Of a DNA stretch of 64,000 bases, positions 55,146-64,000 are shown piece by piece. Under the pieces are notes generated by a model. That model made no database searches. It was given only the letters and a program-made list of their open reading frames with translations, and was not told where the DNA came from. The first letter of the stretch is position 1. Each line of letters starts with the position of its first letter. Source of the DNA: Thunnus maccoyii (lineage: Eukaryota > Chordata > Actinopteri > Scombriformes > Scombridae); NCBI RefSeq assembly GCF_910596095.1, contig NC_056550.1:22192001-22256000 (forward strand), in the 5' to 3' direction. The translations under genes were made by a program, and so were the position numbers.

Positions 55146-58029
55146 TTAGATTGTGGAACCCTAATTTCTGTCTCTTTTGGAGGCTTTATAGATCTGAATC
55201 ACGATCAGATCTGTATTACAGTGTATTCTGAAACCAGGCGCTATGGTTGGTTTGAATGGATGGTTATTGGCCCACGGACATCATGCTGTATGTGACCTCC
55301 AACTCTACATGGAATGAACCATTATTCATTTTCAGTGGTGTGCGACGCGTGTGATGTGTGAGAAGTGAGTGGCTGTCCGTATGGTCCTTGATGGATGATG
55401 ATTATGAGGAGGAAGTGAAGGTTTTTGAGAGGGGGGGGGGGGTTGATGGGGGATGGAGACGGAGAACATTGTAGTGAGAGCAGAATGAGAGAGGTTAGTG
55501 GGAAGGGTGAGAGTGTGTTGGGATTTGTGGGGGTGGGTAGCGAGGGCCCACAGGGAGGAAGGTGGGGGATGGTGAGGAACGGGGGGGTGGAGGGGGGGGA
55601 TAGTGTTGAGCCGAGTCCCCCTCTCTCAGATATTATAATACCTCTATACTGTGAGCTGGCTTGTGAGCGAGCCCTGTAAGCTTCATTTTCTGCCCTCAGT
55701 GCCACAGTATGAATGGGATGTTGTATGAGGGCTTTGTCTCTGCTCAGCGCTCGGTGCCATGGGCTGAAACAGGGCACTCCATTCATGCCCTCTCTCCATG
55801 ATTTTGTCTCGTTAGACTGCGGGCGCCATGCGTGTTGAACTACCTTTTGTGTGTGCTGTATGTAAAGGCGATTGCCTGTTTGTTTCCGTAGAGTTTCCAT
55901 GTGTGAGAATTGATTGCTTCGCTTGCAGGGTTTTCCTCTGTAACATATGTGTGCATCAGGCGTAGGTCAGCATCTGTATCCATGGTGGGGTTTTTTTTTT
56001 TTTTTTCTCTCAGTGTGGCAGATAGAGGACGGCAAAGGATAAGACCTCAGATCAGGGGAGGAGGGAGGGGGTGGACTATTCTCTCCGAATTCAGTCAAGA
56101 TTCACTCTTTTCCTCCCCTCGGGCCAGTTGTGAATTCAACACGCACTTTGATGATAACTGCGCTACCCTCGCCTTGTCCAAAAACAGCTCCTATAACGGT
56201 GCAACCCTTATTTTAGAGCGCGCTTCGAATCCTTGACCTGGAAGCATGGTTCTTGTTTTCATTTCATACAAATGTTAGATTGCAACGTTGCAAGAGGGGG
56301 GAATGAGTGTGTTTGAAAAGCACCATCAGTGTTATCCTCTGAGTCATCTCTCATCACCATTCTGCTCTTTGTATCTATCAGTCTTTCAGACAGCAGAATG
56401 GCCCCTACAGTGTAGACTGAGGCTGAAAGCTGCAGCTGCTGCACACACTGAGCAGAGGCAAGGGACAGCACTCCCCCTGCACACACACACACACATACGG
56501 AGAGAGAGAGGGAGGTAGAGAGAGAGAGAGCTGCTCCTCCCTGTTTGTCTGATGTTTTGCTTTGCTTTAATAGCAAGACTGATGCCATTTAAATCTTTCG
56601 CTTCAATTCACTCAATGCAAATCCAGCTGCATAAGTGGGTTACCAAAGTCCCTTACTGACACAAAGGCGAGGACAGTGAATGCAGCGGGCCTATGCAGCC
56701 AGCTCAACCTCATTTATCCTAATGTCAGATTTTCTAACTGATATATTAACCAAACATGAAACATCTGTTAAGATTAAAACAAAAAAAAAGACTAGGTCCA
56801 AACCTACTGTATGGCTGGACTGGTCAATGTGTGAAATTGTGGCCAATTTGTAGATAGTCAGTGGTGTCCATAATGGGAATTCCTGGATACTAAATGTTCA
56901 TCTGCAATTTTCTGTAGTGGTCCCAGTAATATGTGCTGGTAAAAGTCGCATATCATATGACATGTGTCAAAAAAAAAGGTTATAAATGCAGCTGCAAGAA
57001 CAATCATATCTCGGGATGTTTGATTTGAAAGAGAACTTATTTTACTTCTAATTATACCTATTCTAATTATCTGTTAACTCCTCCTGCTCTTTCATCTGTT
57101 TCTATCTGCAGATGTCTCTTGTTTTTCACTCTGTATTGAGTGTTTTCTCAGTGTGATTGTTATTTGGGTGCTTTAACTGCCTCTATTAGCTTTTTTTCTG
57201 CCTCTTTTCGTGGTTGATGATTATGGAGGCTGCGGTGAAAATTGTAAATGAAAGTTTTCACAGCATTTTGAGTGCAAAGTCAGGAGGCTTATCTCTGCCC
57301 AGTAACCGCAGTTACAGTGAAACCAAGCACACCTGCAGAGAAGCTGCCTAACACTTAACTGATACAACACTCTACATGAGTCGCATATTTTACCTGCAAG
57401 ACTCGTGTTTTAATGCTGTTGTTCATCATTTGTGATGTGAATACGTCAGAGAAATAAAAAGCTTGCGTCTTGGTATTTGTTCAGTTATAAAATTCAAATG
57501 CACCACAGAGCGTCTCTCCTTCTGGCTGCTGACAGCGCTGCCAGCCGGAGAGTAGATCACACTGGATGGTAGGGGAGGAGACACAGAGACACTGCTGTGT
57601 GTCTGTTTAAACAGGAGTATAACCAACTTCACTGCATTTAACACCAGAGCCGAGGGCGTCAGAGCTCGGAGCAGAAAACACAGTTGCTCTGCGTCATCCT
57701 GCTGTCCTCTGTTTCCATCAACTCGTGCCAATTCATTTTGAAAGAGCAACAGCCAATGAGGAAACTCTAACTCTCAGCCGGCTGACCAATGGTGAAACCT
57801 CATCATTCACTCAATCACGGACAACAGTGGTTATAGGGCTGCTCCGTGGCTGGTACAGCCAAAAAAAAAAAAAAAAATGCAGCTGTTTGAAGACAAGTTG
57901 CTGGAATTTGCATTTTTTCCACATACTGTGAAAATCTTTTAAACTCCCCATTAGCATTTCAAAATCCAACTTTCACTTCCAGAATTTCAATTAACACATT
58001 ATTTGGCTGTTTCATTTCTCACAGAACCT
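55146..58029. other. Intergenic, G-rich patch and simple repeats
   Basis: A purine- and G-rich stretch (55425-55605, including GGGGGGGGGGG at about 55431-55442) gives a 192-codon minus-strand ORF that I reject as a gene. Two CCAAT motifs near 57751 and 57786 lie in a GC-richer patch. A 15-A run lies at about 57861-57877. No gene is supported. Confidence 0.4.
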
Positions 58030-58285
58030 TGATTAAAGAGGTAATCAACTTAAAAAGCATCAGTGATTTATTTTTGACTAATAATTTTTGCTCAGAAGCA
58101 CAAATTTACCCAAATTTTCCTGCCCCTATTAAAAAAAAAGTGAGCTCCCTTGAAAGCTTTGGCGTAGTTTGTACCAAGGGTTCTCCTACATGCTTGGAAG
58201 GGGAGTGCGAGGGGAGGGGTATTCAGTTGGTTGCAATCTGCAACCTCACCGCTAGATGCCACTAAGTCCTACACACTGCACCTTT
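58030..58285. repeat. Teleost-type repeat end ('TACACACTGCACCTTTAA')
   Basis: GGTATTCAGTTGGTTGCAAT, CTGCAACCTCACCGCTAGAT and GTCCTACACACTGCACCTTT form a run that I recall as the end of a dispersed non-autonomous fish element. The left boundary is not visible and may lie further upstream. Confidence 0.45.
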
Positions 58286-60146
58286 AAATATTTTTCTCTC
58301 TTTTATCATCACCTTTTGTGTCATGTGGAGCCATAAAAATGCCATGAAAACACTTCCCAAACACACATAGGCAAAAGTATACCAAATTAAACATCTACTC
58401 TTCAATTCACATTCCCCATTTCTCAGCATAAACAAATACTTGACAATAATTTTGGAACCAGCTGTGGTATTTATACATATTTGGAATGTTATTTAAAGAA
58501 ACCTCCCTTTCCTTCATCTGTCTTCCCTCTGCCCGGCTTTTCAGCTCGTCTGGTATTTAAGATACGCTGCGGTAAATGAAGTCATCCCTAATCCCGTATG
58601 TTCTGTATGGCCCCTCTGATGTGTAGACTCATCAAGGTGAAACTGCTGTATGATTTGTTGGATATTATTAGCATGCTAATAGGGTCTTGGAAGACACGGA
58701 ATGAGAGGGAGCGGCACACACTGTGCATCCAGGTGTGATAATATTCAGCAGCAGTCGCCTCAGGAACGGATCTGTCAGACACTGTAATGAAAGACTGGCC
58801 ACTTCCCTGGAGAATGTGAATAATATGAATAAGAATAACACACATGTACAGTCTGGGAACACACACATTCAGAGGTTTACATAAACACACACTCACACAC
58901 ACACACACATATTCCCTCTGCCCTCCAAACCTGTCACCAGAGGCAAAGGTGCTCTGCTCATGTACCACATGTAGACACACACACACACACATACACACAC
59001 AGTAGACATGTAAACACGTCGAATACGCACCATCCCTGCCTGAAGACACAACAAGAAACATCTAATTCTGAGTCACTCTAAGCCTGACTCACACACACAC
59101 ATACCCAACATTAAAATACACACACACACACAACCATAGAGCTGCTTTTCCCCCCAGCAGCACATTGCTTTACCAATGCCCTTAAACCTGGTTACTGGGA
59201 CAGAAAAGAGTGTTTTTTAATCTCTAATTCATTATATATTGTATACTCTTGCTAAGTGAATGCATCATACACGCATAGAACCTTAGACTCCTCCCATTTC
59301 AACCCCCCCTCCCTCCCTCCCTCCCTCCTTCAACTCCTTTCTCCTTCCTCCTCTTCCTCCATCACTCTCTAATGAGTCTCTGAGTTTGCAGGTGAGCTGG
59401 AGCCTGCGGAGACGATAGCTGTGTGCTTCCACGTGTGAGTGTGTGTGCATGCATGATTATGTATGATAACGTATGCACACGGAAATGCCCGAGCATCCGT
59501 TCACCTCAGGTTAACTCGCTGCTTCATGCTAATTAGAGATGGGAATCTAAAGGCTGATGAGTTCAAGACTTTTTTTTATGACAAAGCATTAGATGTGCAG
59601 TGCTGCTGCTGTACGTGTGATGGGTCTTTAAACAACGTGAGTCCACAGCTTTACAGAACATATGTAGTGATCTGTTTTTTTTTTATTGCAGGAAGTTATA
59701 TGGGGTTCAAAAGAAAAGGTTAGGCAAATAAATTAAATGCACAGACTAATGATGACTGAGGAGAAAGCAGTTTATTGCAAATTATTATCCATTGTGAGTG
59801 TACAAACGCAAACAGAGTATTCCAGAAATGTAGTGTCATTAAGGGCCCAAATTAAAATTTAATAACGCTACTTAACAACAAACATATCTTGCAGCACATT
59901 TGTTGGGGTAGCTTCATTAAGCTCCAATTCTAAATGATACTCAATATGCATTGCATGCCACAAACAGTTATAAAACTTCTGATTTCCTAAAATTGATTTG
60001 CAAGATTTTCTTCAATATATCATCTGATTGCTCAGTTATTGCCCTGCAGATGTGATACATGTGAACTGAGAGATAAATATGAGCAAGGGTAGTATTCTAT
60101 ATATTGAAACACAACTATGATTGTATATAATGTGTATCATCTACAG
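58286..60146. other. Intergenic, CA-rich microsatellite region
   Basis: CA runs occur at about 58882-58910, 58974-59001 and 59118-59133, and a CCCT run at 59305-59330. The stretch about 58560-58800 is non-repetitive, with TTATTAGCATGCTAATAGGG (a near-palindrome), and may be conserved non-coding sequence. No gene is seen. Confidence 0.4.
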
Positions 60147-60204
60147 AGGGGGTACCAAGAGTTTAAAAAGGGACCTCTTTATCTGCAGCTGTGTGCACTG
60201 TGCT
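60147..60204 (-). pseudogene. tRNA-Cys pseudogene (degenerate)
   Basis: On the - strand this keeps the CTGCAGA anticodon loop (GCA), the AGAGGTCCCTT variable-region join and the terminal CCCCCT. The T arm (TTTTTAAACTCTTGG) and the 5' half are degraded and the 5' acceptor strand is missing. It is the most decayed of the cluster members. Confidence 0.55.
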
Positions 60205-60545
60205 TTAACCAAATGAGTCTGACAGTTGCTAAAAGATTATTGTAAAATGGTGGGAATGTTACAGGACTCTTATGGTGTTACTTTGTAGAGCTGTTGGGTA
60301 ACAAATCATCCCCTTAAAGATGGAATTATATGAACTGAAAGTGTAGAAGAGAGATCAAACGAAATGTGCAACAACAAGATTAGGATCCATAGAAAACAGC
60401 CTGTGTATTATTGCTCTTATAAGGTTTAAAACTCCACGCTTGCACACCGTAAAGGCCTTTCTAAAGGGATGTAAGCCTCTCTATTGTTCTCTTGAACATA
60501 CAGCAGAGCTTGGTCACACCAGCTGAACTGTATGTACATAAACAC

Positions 60546-60617
60546 AGGGGGCACCCAGAGTTGAACTGGGGACCTGTTGATCTGCAGTCAAACGCTCTAC
60601 CACTGAGCTATACCCCC
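60546..60617 (-). tRNA. tRNA-Cys (anticodon GCA)
   Basis: The 72-nt cloverleaf on the - strand starts GGGGGTATAGCTCAGTGGTA and ends GGGTGCCCCCT. It has a 7-bp acceptor stem with one T-G wobble, a D arm with an A-box-like TAGCTCAGTGG, an anticodon loop CTGCAGA (GCA) and a T arm CCCAG-TTCAACT-CTGGG. The base of the anticodon stem (27-43) is a T-C mismatch, unlike the other intact copy. No T4 terminator lies close downstream on the - strand, so activity is less certain. CCA is not encoded, as normal in eukaryotes. Confidence 0.88.
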
Positions 60618-60698
60618 TGCATATATACAGGGAAATGCATTTGTTTAAATGCATTTTTAGCTCTGTTTAATGCTGATATCTACTCACAAACCCTCCTG

Positions 60699-61187
60699 TA
60701 TGGAAGCCCATAAGAGACTATATTAAAATGATAATGTAAACTTGAAAACAAAAATGTAATTCCACAATAGCATTATGATATATGTACATATTACACATAT
60801 GTATGTGTTATTTGAGTACAAATTAAAATTAAAATGCAATAATCCAATTTGCATTTTCATTTTCACATACCTGTATGAGAGTTCTATGACCATATTAAAA
60901 TGAAAATGGAAAAGCTGTTTGACATTTAATTTTCAAAGTCGTATCCTGATGTACAGTTGACAATATTCAAATGTTAATAATGCAATATAAACAATGTAAC
61001 ATGATTTTCCATTTATGCAAGCAATATTTAAGTTACAATTACAATGAAAATGCAATTTTCTAACAATTTGAAAATGAAAATGAAAACAGCCTTTAACCTG
61101 CAGAAAATTATAACGCTATTTGGGAATTACATTTTCATTTTTATGTTTACATTATCAGTTTACTATAGTCTCCTATAGGCTTCCATA
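60699..61187. mobile_element. Foldback/MITE-like element with about 65-bp inverted terminal arms
   Basis: The left arm (from TATGGAAGCCCATAAGAGAC through GATAATGTAAACTTG to AAAATGTAATTCC, 60699-60763) is the imperfect reverse complement of the right arm (61122-61187, ending CTATAGTCTCCTATAGGCTT then CCATA). The interior is rich in AAAATG/CATTTT words. It has no ORF, is 489 bp long, and sits exactly between the two intact tRNA-Cys genes. Confidence 0.7.
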
Positions 61188-61638
61188 GGCCTGAGTCCAC
61201 GCTCGTGTTCACCCATGAGCATGTGAGTGTCTTAGCCGCATGTCAGTATATGATAATTAACATGTGTTTGTGGAGATGCTGTAGTCTCCGTTCAGCCTGC
61301 ATTAATTAATTTGCCTCCATGCTAATTACGGACAAGAATCAGCAAGGGTTTAATGTTCCCAAGGACTTTTCTTGCAGTTAAGGGTTAAAATAAATGTAAA
61401 CAGTGGTGACGGAGATACATGAACCGTATAATAACTGTGGACAATCAATCAAATGCAGTTCAAGGGAGATTAGTCAAGAAATATAACATCAAAGCAGTGA
61501 AAATGTAAAATTGTCTTTAAGCCAAGATCTACACATGCATGTGTCCATTCATATGCTACACTCTCTATATTATGGATCATGGCCTGAGCAAAACAGAACA
61601 AAAGCAATTCCATAGATGGGTTTTTTTTTTGTTAAGGT
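61188..61638. other. Spacer between foldback element and tRNA-Cys
   Basis: Non-repetitive sequence with TGCATTAATTAATTTGCC and TCCATGCTAATTACGG (61298-61330) could be a small regulatory or conserved element. A T run at 61621-61631 lies just before the tRNA. Nothing else is seen. Confidence 0.4.
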
Positions 61639-61710
61639 GGGGGTATAGCTCAGTGGTAGAGCATTTGACTGCAGATCAAGAGGTCCCCAGTTCAACTCTG
61701 GGTGCCCCCT
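61639..61710 (+). tRNA. tRNA-Cys (anticodon GCA)
   Basis: The 72-nt cloverleaf starts GGGGGTATAGCTCAGTGGTA and ends GGGTGCCCCCT. The anticodon stem TTTGA/TCAAG encloses CTGCAGA (GCA). The T arm is CCCAG-TTCAACT-CTGGG, so position 52-62 is A-T where the usual vertebrate tRNA-Cys, as I recall it, has G-C. A T6 terminator lies at about 61751-61756. This is the better preserved copy and the most likely to be expressed. Confidence 0.94.
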
Positions 61711-62352
61711 ATAGTAATATTTACGTCCACTAGACCTCGTACATATACTGTTTTTTGTATTTGTATAGTTTTGGCTACAGTCTACACTGATTCTGCTTAG
61801 GTTTCCATTCTAAACCTTTATGGAAAGGCTAGGCTTGTATAAAACTAGCAGGAATCTGAGTCCTGACAGTGAGATTGAAAACCACCGGCGTTAAACACAG
61901 AACATTTTGCAACACCTCAGCCACAAGTGTCAAACGGTGCACTACAGTGTGTTCTGAAAGTCTACAGGTTTCCGCTTCCAGCCAGACACCACACATCAGA
62001 CTGCAGGTAATTGCACCAATAAATTCCTCCTCTCTGGCTGAAGCACTAATACGTGGCTGTGGTTACATGGATCAATTCCCATAAACACTGTAAAATTATT
62101 TCCATGAGTGCTAAATAAAGTGATCGGAAACCTGCTGTTAAACCTGCGGTGAGCACTTAGTAATGCTGCTGATTCATCAGAGTGTTTTTGTTTGTGCAGT
62201 TTTAGACTCCTGCAGTTAAACAGAAGAAGGCGAGTTGCTAATGAAGGGTAAAAGTAAAAGGAGAATAAAAGTTGAAATTATTTTTTTTTTTTACCAGGTG
62301 AGAATTACATAGTGCTTCCATCCCATTGTTAAGTTTAGTAAAAAATGTATTT
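61711..62352. other. Spacer, no feature seen
   Basis: No gene or repeat is recognised beyond a 13-T run near 62280-62292. Confidence 0.5.
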
Positions 62353-62413
62353 GCACCAAGGGTTGAACTGGGACCCCTTGATCTGCAGTCAGTTGCTCTA
62401 CCACTGTTCTGTC
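62353..62413 (-). pseudogene. tRNA-Cys pseudogene
   Basis: The - strand sequence keeps GTGGTAGAGCA, the anticodon loop CTGCAGA and GGTCCCAGTTCAACCC. The acceptor stem has lost its GGGGG/CCCCC pairing (5' side reads GACAGAACAG), and one base is missing near the variable loop. It should not fold into a functional tRNA. Confidence 0.75.
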
Positions 62414-62993
62414 ATGCATCAATGTTTGTTTTTGTCTTATATACTAGTAAAACTCCACCTTGAACAACATATAAAAACTGTACTTCCCTCCATTTCTCCA
62501 TCGGGTATTTAATAATTTGTGTTCATGTGTTTGTGTGTATATCTTCCAGTAGGATAGTATGTATATTGTCTGACAAATGACTTACAGTGGATGCTGTTGA
62601 CCTTAAATAAACTAATTTCCTTTATGCTTATTATAACAAAACGCTACATATGATTAAGGACATTCAGCTAAGCATGAAATGATGATTCGGCCAACTATAC
62701 AGTGGATCCACTGAAGATAATGAAAGGTTACAACCATTTAACTTCCTGAAATTATTGATACTCTAGTAATTTGAATTGTATTAATATGATGAATATAATA
62801 TGTCAGTTAATATAATTATTACAATTAATTAATGATTTATAAAGTAAATTACTCTCTATTACTGTATATCTTATGATCAGAGTTGAGTTGCTGACAAACA
62901 GCATGGATTGATTGTGTATTTACAAATAAACAATGTTACATGAAAATGTTTAAGAGTGCATGAATATGAAATAACTATATATACTGTAAGAAA

Positions 62994-63051
62994 ACCCAGA
63001 GTTGAACTGGGAACCCCTTGATCTGTAGTCAAATGCTGAGCTATACCACCT
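62994..63051 (-). pseudogene. tRNA-Cys pseudogene with anticodon change and D-arm deletion
   Basis: The - strand sequence begins AGGTGGTATAGCTCAGCATT. About eight bases of the D loop and stem are lost (a short repeat, GCTCTACCACTGAGCT reduced to GCTGAGCT on +). The anticodon loop reads CTACAGA, so GCA has become ACA. The 3' acceptor strand is gone (TGGGTTTTC). It is clearly broken. Confidence 0.75.
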
Positions 63052-64000
63052 AGAATCAGGTATATCTATACTGCACAATGGATATTAAAGCATTAATAAA
63101 CAAATACATGTATTATAGAGAACAAACGCTTGGTGACATTTAATGAATACTACACCTAGTGATTTGGATTTAGTGATACTCACCACTGGCTTTAAGTAAC
63201 AGAAGTTTTAAGCTTTCACAATTTATCCTGAGCTTCCTCTTAGACCAAAAATCTACAGATTTAGTGAAATGTCAGAAGGCTCCATCACAGTTGTTGTTGT
63301 TGTCAATATAACACTGCAGTTTGGTGTCTTTTTGCCATTTTAGTGTTTATGCCACAGAGTTTACAGAAGCAGCTCACTCCTCCAGACTGTGACTCTGTGT
63401 ATAAAATATGCAGACACGGTCAAGGGGTTCAGTTACTGTGTGACTAAACAGTGCTGGTAAAGGACCCATTTTTTACTCCTACAATTCATTACAGAAATAC
63501 CACAGATTTTTTTCTCCAAAGATATATGTATTTCTTGCTACAAAGTTAACTTTCAATCCTGAAAAACTTTACCATCAGGAAGTAAATGCAACTTTATGGT
63601 GGTGAAATTCATTAGTTGAGAGGACAACCTGAACGCACCGTATTGTCATACTCTTTCCTGGGAAGTTAAACTTTTCCCTGAAGTCCTTATTTTATGATGA
63701 CACTGCTGTCTCAGGCTTAACTCACATTAATAGCAACCCGTCAGTCTACAAACTGAAATAGAAAGAGATTTCTGTGATGGCTTGAGTGGACAACTAACAA
63801 ATCTGTCACTCAAGGCTCTTCTTAAAAGTGCTTTAATGTTTATATGGACGTTACGCTGTCAAATGAACCAAATTAGCTTGGTTTATGAAGACAGGCTGAA
63901 GGATTATGGGAGTTAAGCAACCCCAGTCACCCCAATCCATATAGGCAGTCTGTTTTATGACATACTGATATATACTTTTTTTTTGAAGGCCTCATATATG
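63052..64000. other. Window end, no feature seen
   Basis: This is AT-rich sequence with a short GTT run near 63287-63303. No gene, RNA or repeat can be supported. Confidence 0.5.

Noticed and set aside
55322..55900. 192-codon minus-strand ORF, the longest in the gene-poor half
   Set aside because: It is open mainly because the + strand is G- and purine-rich. The product is low-complexity Pro/Leu/Ser with no recognisable domain and no supporting splice or promoter context.
57700..57840. Two CCAAT motifs as a promoter
   Set aside because: No start site, CpG enrichment or downstream exon supports it. The neighbouring sequence looks like the edge of a dispersed repeat.

Overview
The window is genomic DNA from a ray-finned fish, probably an acanthomorph or percomorph teleost. 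The genes are vertebrate, with short GT-AG introns, and the non-coding DNA carries simple repeats and interspersed repeats that I recognise as teleost types. No species can be named from the sequence. All three protein genes lie on the + strand, head to tail, in the first 30 kb.

Layout. (1) 1-10,100: the 3' half of znf652, four exons encoding seven zinc fingers and a Ser/Pro/His-rich tail, followed by a long 3' UTR. (2) 11,880-14,880: phospho1, with a probable TATA-type promoter, non-coding 5' exons, and an intact 284-residue HAD phosphatase in one coding exon. (3) 16,600-30,050: a complete eftud2 gene. I could place all 27 coding exons with canonical splice sites. Joined, they give 971 residues, against 972 that I recall for human, with no frameshift. 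(4) 30,050-64,000: about 34 kb with no protein gene I can defend. It holds simple repeats, several MITE-like or otherwise mobile repeats, a few GC-richer or homeodomain-site-rich stretches that could be regulatory, one orphan exon-like segment, and a small tRNA-Cys(GCA) cluster at 60.1-63.1 kb (two intact genes, three decayed copies).

The three protein genes do not form one pathway. znf652 encodes a DNA-binding repressor. phospho1 encodes a phosphoethanolamine/phosphocholine phosphatase of skeletal mineralisation. eftud2 encodes the spliceosomal GTPase of the U5 snRNP. znf652-phospho1 adjacency matches human 17q21; eftud2 immediately after it does not match the human order. Both intact tRNA-Cys genes flank a palindromic foldback element, and a MITE at 41.0-41.5 kb is nested in an older repeat with a readable target-site duplication. 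I found no CRISPR array, prokaryotic operon, virus-like gene block or new multigene system. The most unusual material is the tRNA-Cys/foldback cluster, the nested MITE and the candidate orphan exons.
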